Positions 40,125 through 50,495 of a stretch of 64,000 bases of DNA are shown here, piece by piece (position 1 is the first letter of the stretch; each line of letters begins with the position of its first letter). This DNA comes from Eurosta solidaginis (lineage: Eukaryota; Arthropoda; Insecta; Diptera; Tephritidae). The notes below the pieces were generated by a model that was not told the origin of the DNA, made no database searches, and worked only from the letters and a program-made list of their open reading frames with translations. Location: NCBI RefSeq assembly GCF_040869045.1, contig NC_090320.1, positions 244,094,978-244,158,977 on the forward strand, read 5' to 3'. The translations under genes and the position numbers were made by a program.

Positions 40125-41905
40125 CATGGTATAAATATTACCAGGTAAAACCATTTACTCTTCATGGCGACCATAATGGTTTTTTGATTTTTAAAAAAAT
40201 TTTAAAATCACTCTCTTAAACTTTGTGGAAATGGCAAACCAAAGTAAACACTAAAAAAAATTGTTGGTTTGACATTTTCATTTTTTTTAATACCAAAAAA
40301 ATAAAATGCTTATGAAATAAGTGAAAAAATATTTCGAAAAGTTTTGAAATCGGTTTTTATGTATATGGAAAAAAATGAGTTACCAATATAATGGATGCTT
40401 CAACACGTGCTATTTTTGCGAAGGGAAAGAAGAACGAATGTTGGAGACCACCCCTATTGATTTTTCATTCATCCTTCTTCACTTGGTTGATACGTCTTTA
40501 ACCCTTAAATATGCTGAAACTTCACTTTAAAAGAGATCACCAGTCTCAAGTGTCCTCGCTATTGCGGAAAAAATGATCTTGGAGATATTCTTTGGTTTGT
40601 TTGGGTCCTTTTTTTTTTAATTGGCGCTTAACCGTTTAGGAGATGCTGGTCGTTGCGTAACAAGTCACCAACGTGATATTTCGTGGAGGCTGCATTTACC
40701 GGCTGAACTGTCAAAGTCTTACGCCGTAGTGTAGAGCTAGTGTGTTGGCCTATCCATCAAAAATATTTAAGAAAATTTGTATAAATGGTATTGATTGTCC
40801 CTCGGCATTACCTTGGCACCAAAAGTTCGTCCGAATTAGCAGATAAATTTTTGGGTCGGCACAAAACATGTATTTAGGTGAACCAGTTCGTAGAAAAACG
40901 AATACACGATAAGTAGCCTCCGAATTGGATGGAAAGCTAGACCTTAATCTCTTCAGATATATACACGAAATTGTTATTGTTAGTAGATGTGTATCTCGTC
41001 CGTACACCTTGGCGGTAAGTCGGGTTTTTCTGGGTTTGTTGAAGAAAATTTCTCGGAAGGGGATCGTGGCCTGATTCTTCCTTCTGCGGGAAACCACAAA
41101 CAATTCTTGAATTGCAAATTCTGGAATGCGGTTGACCGTTGATATTTCTTATTTTCTGGTTATTTCCACCAATAAAAAATTCGTTTTGGATAAAATATCA
41201 TAATATAATTGTTAGAACGCAAAAATATATGGTAATTCTATACGACAGAAGGACACCGGTAATACGCGTCCAAAAATACCGAGAGAGGTGTCAAAAGACT
41301 CGTATTGACCTCGACAACAATAATCCGAAGGCGGAATATAAAAATTTTAGATGGTTCAAAAGATTTTAACGAAAAACCGCAAAATGACCCCGGACTGCTC
41401 CGAAATCGGGGGTGGGGTCCATAGTATTTTTGCGCAGAACGCCTTTCTGCATTGGCGGCCTTTGGCCGCGTTTATAAAAAATTACATTGGGTGGGTTCAA
41501 CACCGGTTTGGAGACCAAAACTATATCCGCGGAAAACACTTATGTTTACAATTTTTTTTGTGGGCACCACAAAATCATCAAAATTACAACAACCACATCA
41601 AAATTTTCAAAATTTCTTTTGCAAATATCTCTTGACATACCCAACATTTTTTACCTCCGCTTTCGGATTCGCGATCCTGGATCCAAAACGCGTCTTTTGA
41701 TACCCCTTTTTTGGTAGTATATTAAGAGTGTCATGCAGTCGTATAGAATTACTAAATATATTACAGTTTGTTACATTTTTGTTATGAAAACAACACCAAA
41801 ATAAAAAAATAAAAATGTGAGAGCAGTGAGAATTTTAAAATTTTTTTAAACGTCACTTCGGCTCTCACCGGTTTTACCTTGTAATATTTATACCATGCTT
41901 ACAAG
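40117..41905 (+). mobile_element. P-superfamily-like DNA transposon, non-autonomous
   Basis: Element 40125-41897 (1,773 bp) with 28-bp inverted ends (27 of 28 matching) starting CATGGTATAAATATTAC. It is flanked by an exact 8-bp duplication CTTACAAG (40117-40124 and 41898-41905). A CATG start, about 30-bp TIRs and an 8-bp TSD are P-element features; hAT elements also make 8-bp TSDs but begin differently. No transposase is recognised. The 117-codon minus-strand frame 40750-41103 matches nothing I know. The class call is an inference from the ends. Confidence 0.75.
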
Positions 41906-42115
41906 AATTCATTTACTACGTTTTAACTTCTGCTTACTTTCAAATTTTTAATTTGAAATTGTCAAGCGTTTAATTAAATACTGTTTAAGTATTATTTTAA
42001 AATATTGCATATGTTATTTATATCGTACATTATATCTTTAAATTAAGTGTCTGTAAATTTGGTCTGTGTGATTGTTTAATTTGTAGACTGATAAATAAAT
42101 TAAAATTAAAAAATT
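41898..42115 (+). other. LINE-A 3' UTR end
   Basis: Resumes after the P-like element and ends with GTTTAATTTGTAGACTGATAAATAAA, matching the LINE-B 3' end. No coding. Confidence 0.55.
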
Positions 42116-42847
42116 AAAAATAATCAACAAAGTTTACCCCAATTTGATACTGCACGTCCATTTCATTGCGAATTAAAGGACTAATATCGATAACCACAAA
42201 CCTGCGAAATTGTTGTTGTTGTTGTGTCTGTTGTGGGGTTGTGTGTAACTCTTGCGGAATTGTCTTTCGCTACTATAGCACCAAAAAAGCCAACATTGCT
42301 CTAGTTAATGCCAGCTTCCGATAAGTTTGGAAACTCCTATTTAAGTTTTTGTTGTATTTAGTTACAAAACACCATCTATGAACTTTAGGATCAAGATTCA
42401 AGATCGCACATAAGATATTCAGTAAACTATTGAATTTCAGAAATTCTTTAACAGGAAGCACCCAAAATATGTGTTACTATCGATTCTCTTTATTATTCCA
42501 TAAATATTCCAGTTATATTGCGACTCGATTTTATAACAGTCCATAAACCCTTTGTAGATGGCCAGGGTAGGGACATGCTCTAAGTAGTAGAAATTCATTC
42601 ATACTTGAAAATCATATAATTTTTAGCAAAAGCACTTACATATAATAAACAAATTAATTCTAATTTAAAATTAAATGTGTTTGTTATTAATAACAGGTTA
42701 AATTGCATCAAGAAACTTTAATTGAGACAACTTGAGACATAATTTGTCATACTTTCCACACTACGTACTACTTTCTTTTTTGGAGGCCAGAAGCCAACCA
42801 CAGCCAACTGAGACATTCATATCATATAAAATAATCGTAACATCGTA
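42116..42847. other. Upstream region of the zinc-finger gene
   Basis: Non-coding DNA, with a (GTT)n patch at 42210-42228 and AT-rich sequence from 42600. It must contain the promoter and 5' UTR of the zinc-finger gene; no TATA box was assigned. The 62-codon minus frame at 42273-42461 is not supported. Confidence 0.4.
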
Positions 42848-44215
42848 ATGGCGGAGTCATCTCAAGAAAAATCATCGTATGAAGAAGATACAGACACTGA
42901 AATTGCAACGGTGTTACAGCCTCAAACTGTCTTGATGGAAAATCAAGATTATTCTGATTCTAATACTGATACTGATGAAGGCGAACCATTGGCAAATTTA
43001 AAAACACAAACAGACTTGAGAAAAAATCTTGATAATAGTATTAATTCCAGTACGGATAGTGAAGAAGATAAACCAAGGAAAAAAGCTAAACTTCATAAAA
43101 ACATAACGGGAGATGACGATGTTTCTAATTCTAATACTGAAGAAGATGAACCTTTGATAAATATGAAACTTAAAACAGAGCTATCAGAAAATGACGATGA
43201 TGATAATGATGTTTATGCCAAGTTCAATGTTGATAATGATGAAATTTATGAAACAGAATCTGAAAACAGTATGAGTGCTGATTGTGAACCTAAAGCCAAA
43301 CGTTCATATCCGGTACGACCAGAATTAGATGTAAAGAAGAGAGCATACATAAAGAGTGCACAGTATATTTATGGAAAATTTATCATGAGACAATGCCCAA
43401 TGTGTGAATTTGAATTCAATTCAGCACATTGTTGGAAAAAACATCTAAACTTTATGCATCGTCTAGAGAAACCAGAACATTTACAATTTAAATATAACGA
43501 ACGTGGTGCAAAATGTAAATTGTGTGATTTTCAAACAGCTACACCAAGCTTCAACAAATTATTGGATCATGAAATTTCTCATATGCCCAATAGTCATTAT
43601 TTAAAATGTAAATTATGCGAATGGAAGACTAAAACACATTCAAGTATGAATTTTCATTTACGTGCACAACACGCCGAAACAATTGATGTAACAACGAAAA
43701 GTCTAGAATTGACTGTTTGTCCATATTGTAATCAAGAATTTGCATCACAATGGTATTTACGTAAACACTTAATACAGGAACATGAAAGAACAGTCGATGA
43801 AAGAACATCTTTTCTTTGTTTAGAATGTGGTGAAGAATTTAGAACAAACACAAGTTTACGTGCGCATGTTTATGAAAAGTTTGCTCATTGTACACCACAA
43901 GATTTGGGCTTCATTGAAGTGCCGCCAGCTGAAGGTGACAAAGATAATACTACTAGTCACCTAAAATGCACACAATGCCCACAAATTTTTCGTAGAATTA
44001 CAGCAAGACGTACTCGTGTTAATATTGCCGAACATTATATGTTACATCTGGGCGAACCTTCTGGTAGGCTTGCTTACAAATGTAGATATTGTGATGAATC
44101 ATTTCGTAGATATGATAATATGCGTTTACATATATGCGAAACATTGAAGAACGTTTTAAAAAATGGATTGGCTAGTTGGACAGAGGGTAGTAATCAAGGT
44201 GAATATGTGCAATAG
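42848..44215 (+). CDS. C2H2 zinc-finger protein (host gene)
   Basis: ATG at 42848 (CGTAATGG context) opens a 455-codon frame. Residues 1-150 are acidic and Ser/Asp/Glu-rich with repeated phrases (SNTDTDEGEPLANLKTQT; SNTEEDEPLINMKLKTE). A basic patch (KAKRSYPVRPELDVKKR) follows. Seven Cys/His fingers run from about residue 183 to 432: CPMC..H..H, CKLC..H..H, CKLC..H..H, CPYC..H..H, CLEC..H..H, CTQC..H..H and CRYC..H..C (last one C2HC). It is likely a nuclear DNA-binding protein. A GT donor at 44199 and an acceptor at 44280-44281 suggest splicing into a short basic exon, in which case the last codons (GEYVQ) are intron read-through. No ortholog name is claimed. Codon use and lack of stops mark it as a maintained gene. 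Confidence 0.85.
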   Translation: MAESSQEKSSYEEDTDTEIATVLQPQTVLMENQDYSDSNTDTDEGEPLANLKTQTDLRKNLDNSINSSTDSEEDKPRKKAKLHKNITGDDDVSNSNTEEDEPLINMKLKTELSENDDDDNDVYAKFNVDNDEIYETESENSMSADCEPKAKRSYPVRPELDVKKRAYIKSAQYIYGKFIMRQCPMCEFEFNSAHCWKKHLNFMHRLEKPEHLQFKYNERGAKCKLCDFQTATPSFNKLLDHEISHMPNSHYLKCKLCEWKTKTHSSMNFHLRAQHAETIDVTTKSLELTVCPYCNQEFASQWYLRKHLIQEHERTVDERTSFLCLECGEEFRTNTSLRAHVYEKFAHCTPQDLGFIEVPPAEGDKDNTTSHLKCTQCPQIFRRITARRTRVNIAEHYMLHLGEPSGRLAYKCRYCDESFRRYDNMRLHICETLKNVLKNGLASWTEGSNQGEYVQ

Positions 44216-44281
44216 CAGTTTAGTATGAATAATCTTTATAAAATTTACCGACTTCTCTTGTTTTTTTTTTTCTTATCACAG

Positions 44282-44317
44282 CTCGTTTAAGAAGACGCAA
44301 AGCGGCAAGTAAACAAA
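44282..44317 (+). CDS. Zinc-finger gene, small second exon (candidate)
   Basis: After a pyrimidine tract and TTATCACAG, 36 bases encode ARLRRRKAASKQ in the phase left by the donor at 44198, then a perfect donor (A|GTAAGTT). The basic run RLRRRK looks like a nuclear-localisation signal. Later exons were not found; the following DNA is transposon-filled. Confidence 0.5.
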
Positions 44318-44451
44318 GTAAGTTATTTAAAGGCTGTTATGTTAAACATTTAACTTGTCAGCTTAAAAATGAAATAGAGAATAACTCTTGCCATACGCGT
44401 GCTACTTTGGACTACACCTCTATGTAGATATCCGGGTATCGAGGGGTTCGA

Positions 44452-44890
44452 GTAGCGCGATTCCCCCAGCGAGTTAGGGGGTCAGAATATACCCGCGGTA
44501 GGTATGCCTGTCGTAAGTGGCGACTAAAATAGCAGATTCAAAGGGCTGTGTAGCGCATACCTTTCAGCTTGCCAGCGCAATTTATAGCTTCTCCAAACCC
44601 AATTGTCAACGTCACCTATCCGTGGCGAATCCTGTTTCACTAACAGACGAGGTTATGGCGACCCCAAGCTCATGGAATTAGGAGTGGGGAGGGAGGGATG
44701 GCCTGAAGGTTTAATGTGACCATATAAATCGTTCCCGAGACGGTCGGCCTAGCACCTTAATGGTGCTGTGTTACCGGAGCGTACCGGATCTGTATCCGGC
44801 AAAGGACTATCACATCGATAACACTCCCCAAAGCCTTCGGGGAGTAACCTTATCACTACAACAACAACAACAACAACAGTAGCTCGAAAT
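44452..44890 (+). mobile_element. SINE-like element, copy 3
   Basis: About 416 bp (44463-44878) of the same family as 2095-2512 and 38505-38909, starting CCCAGCGAGTTAGGGGG and ending CACTACAACAACAACAACAA. A partly matching duplication GTAGCGCGA/GTAGCTCGA flanks it. It lies in the presumed intron or 3' side of the zinc-finger gene. Confidence 0.8.
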
Positions 44891-45309
44891 TTGTTTTTTG
44901 AAAACTTCATTTGTTATACATTTTTTTTTAGATTTAAAAAAATTGTGCGTTAATAACAAGGATTTTACATTATACTATGTAGCACCAGTTATTAGAATTT
45001 CGCTTTTACTAAGGAGGTAACTGAGACAGCGTCTCCCCCATCCTTCACAAAACGAGCCAAATCGTCAATATATACATACGTCGACTATAAGAACAGTTCC
45101 TTAGGCATCTTCTTAAGCGTTATTGCACTAATCTCAAAGCGTATACTTCTTCTACTACATGAAATCAGTGTATTTTACCTGCTACATCGATGGCCTCTCC
45201 TTGTATGTAGGTGAAACGTATGTTAAGCATCGACGTTAGTGGCGGTTTTGTTCCCACCATTAGAAATCCACTACACCTTTTCAAGTTTATAATGAGAGAA
45301 TGCAAGTTT
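44891..45309. other. Non-coding stretch, no gene recognised
   Basis: AT-rich then unremarkable; a few stops-laden frames. From about 45285 the repeated word TATAATGAGA(G/A)AATG begins, part of a dispersed repeat that resumes at 45798 and 46260. Confidence 0.35.
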
Positions 45310-45810
45310 ATATTGAGAAAATCTTGTGGTTGTTGTTGTAGCAGTGCTTCGCCTTATCCAATAGGTGCGACCGATCACAAATTGTCATCAATATCCTCTA
45401 ACGGGAGTCCAAGGAAACTTGCTGTTTCAACAGAGGTGGACCATAATGAGAGGGGTGTTAGAGGCGTTGGTTCCATATTACAATTAAAGTGATGGTTGGT
45501 GTCATGTGGGGACATATTGCAAGTAGGGCATACATTTTGTATATCGGGGTTGATTCTGGATAGGTAAGAGTTTAACCTGTTACAGTATCCAGATCGAAGT
45601 TGAGTTAGAGTGACTTGCGTTTCCATGGGGAATGTGCGTCCCTCTTCCGACAGTTTTGGGCACTGTTCTTTGAGTACTGGATTCACCGGGCAATTCCTGG
45701 CATAAAGGTCCGACCTCTGTTTGTGGAGTTCACTGAGGACCTGCTTGTGTTTTTTGGCTTCATACGGCTGAGTTCTCAGGTGCCTTAACCCCATTTAATA
45801 TTGAGAAAAT
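45310..45810 (-). mobile_element. CAA-LINE copy 4, 5'-truncated, exact TSD
   Basis: A 475-bp minus-strand copy (45323-45797) flanked by ATATTGAGAAAAT (45310-45322 and 45798-45810), an exact 13-bp duplication. Coding 45375-45794 is the ORF2 end: RTQPYEAKKHKQVLSELHKQ to LFNCNMEPTPLTPLSLW and LPLEDIDDNL-stop. The complete 3' UTR and tail (GCTACAACAACAACC) are present, which fixes the true 3' end of the family. Confidence 0.9.
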
Positions 45811-46382
45811 ATAAATTGATAATGAGAAATATTAGTTTATATTGATAAAATAAAAATTTATAGTGAAAAATATTTCTATTTATTTCTAATTGCTGTTTTT
45901 ATGTATGAGTCCCTTTTTTGATTTTATTTGGAATCCAAATCTATAAATAAAGTTTTTGGTATAAAGATGTAGATTCGAGCTATTAGCGAGCTTTGTGTAA
46001 TTTTGGTCGTAGTGCTTTTGTTTAGCTGTATTTTATTAAAATAATTTGTTAAAAATAAACGATTGTAAGCACACAAAAAAATCTATTTGTACTATGTGAA
46101 TATTTGCACTGAATTACCGGCAGTTGCTATTGTACGCCAGATATCAGCGCAAGCTGTAAGTTTTAATTGATTGATAGAACAGCTGATTTCTATTAATATT
46201 TGATAAGATACTTTTATATTGGTTGCGCAAGATGCGCAAGGGTCCGGCTCGTAATTTTATAATGAGGATATATAAATTGATAATGAGAAACGGTGCTTCA
46301 TATTGAGAAAATGTAAGTTTGTAATGAGAAAATAAAAATATTTAGTTTTTAGTATCATAACAATAATAAGATAAAAAAATTA
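45811..46382. repeat. AT-rich repeat with TTGATAATGAGAAA words
   Basis: The words TATTGAGAAAAT, TTGATAATGAGAAA and TTTATATTGA recur at 45800-45870 and 46255-46350, with the same words left of CAA-LINE copy 4. No coding. Between them lies unclassified AT-rich DNA. Confidence 0.5.
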
Positions 46383-46454
46383 TTGTTAGGCCTTGAGCTC
46401 CATTCGAACCTGCGATCTTATTTAGTTTTTATTTGTACTTGTTTTTACTCAAGC

Positions 46455-46645
46455 CAAGGTAATGCCAAATTCTTCTTTTGCGTTGCTTGCAACAAAAGTT
46501 GGAAGATGGCTACTTTTTCATGTCAGATGCCGGCAGTGTCGCTCTATCTGCCTTTCTCTATAAAAATACGTGCAATCTACTCATAATGTATAATATTGTT
46601 AAACGCATCTATATGAAAAACTGCTTACGTGGCGGGGCTTTAAAT
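46455..46645 (+). repeat. Dispersed unclassified repeat, second copy
   Basis: Shares GCAATCTACTCATAATG, CATCTATATGAAAAACTGCT and flanking words with 19445-19615. Non-coding. Confidence 0.6.
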
Positions 46646-46694
46646 AAATGAACAAAAACAGCGAAGTAAGCAGCCACACATTCATCTATATACA

Positions 46695-47325
46695 TATATA
46701 AAATTCAAATTATGTATGTAGGTATAGATCGGGTTGCGTCCTAAACGGATAGACCGATTACAACAAATTTGCCCAACCCACTTGAAACCTTCCTGGAATG
46801 GTCATAGGCTAAAAATAATTTCGATATATAAAAGGGGCGTGTCACCTGCCATACAAATGGATTCTTTGATACTGCATAACTCTGGAGGTATTCATGCAAG
46901 AATATTGAAAGTCAGTAAGGAGTTATACGAAGTCAATCCTTAACACCACCAAGAAAATGTGCGGTGAGCGAGTAGGGGGCGTGGCACCTCCCATACAAAT
47001 GGATTAAATCGGGAATCACCCACTAGAAACCTTCCAAGAATGGTCATAGGCTAAACATAACTTCAATATGAAAAAGGGCGTGGCACCTACCATACAAATG
47101 GAATATTTGATACAGCATAACTCTGGAAGTATTCATACAAGAACACTGAAATTCAGTAAAGAGTTATATGAGATCAATCCCTAACACCACTAAGAAAGTA
47201 AGATGTGAGTAAGAAGGGGCGTGGCACCTCCCATTTCATACTGCATATCTCTGGATTTAGTAATGGTAGAATAATGAAAATTGGTAAGGAGCTATATGAC
47301 GTTAGGTCCTAACAGCACCATTAAT
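46695..47325 (+). repeat. Tandem repeat, about 242 bp, Helitron-type 5' region
   Basis: Blocks GTCATAGGCTAAA(A/C)ATAA at 46801 and 47043, and GGGGCGTGGCACCTCCCAT-type blocks near 46975, 47075 and 47217, define an approximately 242-bp unit with two full and one partial copy. It begins with TATACATATATAAAATTCAA and lies directly upstream of a decayed Helitron helicase, so it is probably that element's non-coding 5' end. Confidence 0.7.
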
Positions 47326-47748
47326 ATATGGAATTGAAAAAAAACAAGGCAAATGGGATTTTTCAGAACTATGGCTGCCGTAAAAACTTCGGTTATTTCA
47401 ACACAGTAAAGTTTTATTGCAGAGTTAGTATTCTTTTGGGGTTTGTTACCTTTAGGGTTGGTATTGTTGGATACGCCTGGAGGAACCGGAAAAAAAACAT
47501 TTCTGCTTAATTTGTAATTAATTGATGTAAGAGCAAAAAAGAGAAATCACTATGGCAGTTGCTTCCTCAGGTACCGCGGATATCCTTTGTGTGGTGGACG
47601 TACTGCTCACTCCGCATTTAAATTACCACTGCCCGCAAACATCTGATAGGCCGATGTGCAACATAAGTGTTGGATACAAATACAATCCTGCAAGTTATCA
47701 TACCATCATAAACACACATGAACACTGAACGCTACGAAGAAAATCAAT

Positions 47749-48243
47749 GTGAACAATAGAAAATACATGCGCGTATACATAAACGAGTTCTTAATTGATC
47801 TGCAATTTGACACAGCGTCAGACATAAAAATAATATCGGAAAATATTTTTAAACAGCTTCACGTAAACAATACAACAAAACCCAGTAACACAGCTCGTAG
47901 CGCAACTGGCAAATTACCATTATCAGCACAATTTACATGTTCAGCAAAATTCAAATCGAAGAAAACAACTGCAACGTGCTATGTCACGCCAGTTAAAAAC
48001 TTAAACGTTCTAGGTCTAGACTTGATCGCAGCTTTGGAGCCAATAAATTCACTTTGCAATAAAGTCATCGATGAAAGCGTTAAAACCGATAATAAGATAA
48101 AACATCTCAAAAATTTATTTCCATATGTTTTCGACGACAGTCTTGGGCTGTGTACGAAAGTAAAAGCACATCTGGCGATCAAGCCAAACCAGCAACCGAT
48201 GTTTGACCAAAACAACCAGTCGCTTACGCCATACAAGGACTAG
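47749..48243 (+). pseudogene. mag-like protease and start of RT
   Basis: IDLQFDTASDIKIIS holds the active site, reading D-T-A in place of D-T-G. NVLGLDLIAAL is the second protease box. The linker and the start of RT (LCTKVKAHLAIKPNQQPMFD) follow. The frame breaks at 48243. Confidence 0.75.
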
Positions 48244-49260
48244 TTGAAGCGGAACTCCAACGGCTTAAAGACATAAATGTCATCACACCAGTCAATAATT
48301 CAGACTGGGCTGCGCCCATCGTGGTCACCAGGAAAGCAAATGGAAATGTACGATTATGCGGCGATTTTTCAACAGGGCTTAACAACGCGTTAGAAATGCA
48401 TCAGTATCCACTACCATTACCTGATGATCTATTCGCACGGTTAGCTAAAGCGAAGGTTTTCAGCCACATCGATCTTTCAGACGCATTTCTACAAGTTAAG
48501 TCGACGATGATTCTAAACATCTACTCACTATAAATACGCATTTAGCACTTTTTCGATACAAACGAATTGTATTCGGTGTTAAATCGTTTCCGACAATATT
48601 CCAGCAAATTATGGATAAAATGTTAGCGGGACTGAATGGAGTAGCGGCATACATCGTCGACATTTTCGTAGCAGGGACAAGTCAAGATGATCACAATAGA
48701 AAATTACACGACGTATTGAAACGCATACAAGAGTTCGGATTCAAACTTAAATTCGATAAATGCAAATTCTATGCAAATCAAATAAAATACCTTGGGTTCA
48801 TTATAAATGAGGAGGGCATACAGCCAGATCCATCGTGCATATCAGCTATAACACAGATGCCCGAACCAAACGATTTATCAGAATGACGATCATTTTTAGG
48901 TGCAATCAATTTTTATGGTAAATTTATAAAGCACTTACGTACCTATCGAGGACCCTTAGATAATCTACTGAAAGCAAACGTTAAATGGGTATGGATACAA
49001 AAACACCGCGATTGTTTTAACCAACTCAAAAGCATTTTATCTTCGGATCTTTTGTTGACACATTTCGACCCAAAACTGGACATAATTGTGGCGGCAGACG
49101 CATCAAACTACGGCCTCGGAGCATATATCTTACATGAGTATCCCGATGGTTCAGTAAAGACAATATGCCATGCGTCACGATGGCTAACTGAAGCAGAGAG
49201 AGCGTACAGCCAAATCGAAAAGAGGGTCTCGCTGTATTTTTGCGCTCACCAAATTCCATA
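48244..49260 (+). pseudogene. mag-like reverse transcriptase and RNase H
   Basis: Over several frames: IVVTRKANGNVRLCGDFSTG, FSHIDLSDAFLQV (motif A), YKRIVFGVKSFPTIFQQIMD (motif B) and GVAAYIVDIFVAG, where the catalytic YxDD reads Y-I-V-D. Then CKFYANQIKYLGFIINEEG, and RNase H at 49052-49260 (IIVAADASNYGLGAYILHE). At least three frame breaks. The mutated catalytic Asp alone would inactivate it. Confidence 0.8.
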
Positions 49261-50495
49261 AAATGATTTTTGGACGCAAATTAAAATTACAGACGGATCA
49301 CAAACCTTTACTGGCTATTTTCGGTAACAAAAAAGGTATCGCTGAACAACAAGCGAACAGACTGCAGCGATGGGCAATAAAACTATAAGCTTATGACTTC
49401 GAACGCACAAAATCGGTTGCGAGAAGTTTTGTGTACTGGCCCAATATCGATGATGATATTGTCTCCCTGGTACGAAACTGCAGCAGGTGTGCATCAGCAG
49501 CAAAACGACCGACTAAGACACTTCTTAAGGCATGGCCTACTCATTCAGAAGCTTGGGAACGAATACATGTTGACTACGCAGGTCCATTAGATAATAACTA
49601 CTTTCTGATCATTGTAGACGCGTACTCAAAGTGGCCTGAGATAATTCAAACAACAAGCATTATTTCTAGCACCAAAACAATCGAAATGCTGAACGAAGTT
49701 TTCTACAGTCTGGGCATACCAAAATGCATCGTTTCGGACAACGGATCGCAATTTGTAAGCACGCAATTTTCCTGGAAACAAATGGAATCGAATATCTTCG
49801 ATCCAGTCCATATTATCCTTCCAACGGACAAGCGGAGCGATTCGTGGACACCTATAAAAGAGCGTTAAAGAAATTAAAAGGAGAGGGAAATACAGTCCAA
49901 AATTTACAATCATTTCTCCAGGTTTTCCGATCGAATCCGAACAAAAACGCACCAAACCAGACATCGCCAGCTGAGGCTTTATTCGGTCGCAACATACGAA
50001 TTCCGTTCCAAGCGGGACCGCAAACAAGCATACAAAAACAAAATATGCAAAAACAATTAATAAGAAACATGGTGCTAAATATATTCTGATTTTGTACCAC
50101 AGCAACCAGCTTACGTCACTATACATCATCATAACAAATTTAACTGGAAGCCCGCCCAAATCATAGAAAGAGTTGGGGCGGTCATGTACAACTTGAGATT
50201 GAGGAACGGAAGAGTTATCCGTGCACATGCAAACCAAATCAGCAAACGGGGAAACCAAGATATTCCTTCTGAAGAGTCGACAAATAAGTGCTCACTAGCG
50301 GAAGCTTTTGGGTTATACGAGGACAAACCACAAAAAGATGGCTGTGCAACGGATTCTAACGAAAATGCAGTTAATGCAACAGAAAGACAAAGGCAACCAC
50401 AACCTACGCCCTCTACTGAGGTCGATTCACTCTCAGGCATAACTAGAAGGACCGGCCGTCTACGTAAACCCCTGAAGAGATACTTACCGAACTGA
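49261..50495 (+). pseudogene. mag-like integrase and C-terminal tail
   Basis: Zinc domain remnant (RNCSRCASAAKRPTKT), then RIHVDYAGPLDNNYFLIIVD (first Asp), KCIVSDNGSQFVS (second Asp) and, in another frame, YYPSNGQAERFVDTYKRALK (Glu). NKNAPNQTSPAEALFGRNIR follows. The C-terminal frame 50184-50495 gives MYNLRLRNGRVIRAHANQIS and a basic end RTGRLRKPLKRYLPN, just before the polypurine tract. Frameshifts make it a pseudogene. Confidence 0.8.

Larger units (their letters stand above)
19604..42115 (+). mobile_element. LINE-A, CR1/Jockey-group LINE, host of nest 2
   Basis: One non-LTR retrotransposon recognised in four pieces: 19604-19805, 36533-37994, 39753-40124 and 41898-42115. Coding across the first break reads ..ILDNPKS then SFVNSKKK..MKLNDLISND, which is continuous LINE protein. 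GTCGT is duplicated at the break. The 3' UTR end (TTTGTAGACTGATAAATAAA, near 42100) matches the 3' end of the younger copy LINE-B (..GGACTAATAAATAAATAAA, 39752). It is decayed, with frameshifts and stops. Confidence 0.75.

Noticed and set aside
40750..41103. 117-codon minus-strand ORF inside the P-like element
   Set aside because: Not recognisable as transposase, no conserved acidic residues or THAP motif; kept only as a note in the element entry.
42273..42461. Minus-strand ORF of 62 codons upstream of the zinc-finger gene
   Set aside because: No family, biased composition and no splice or promoter support.
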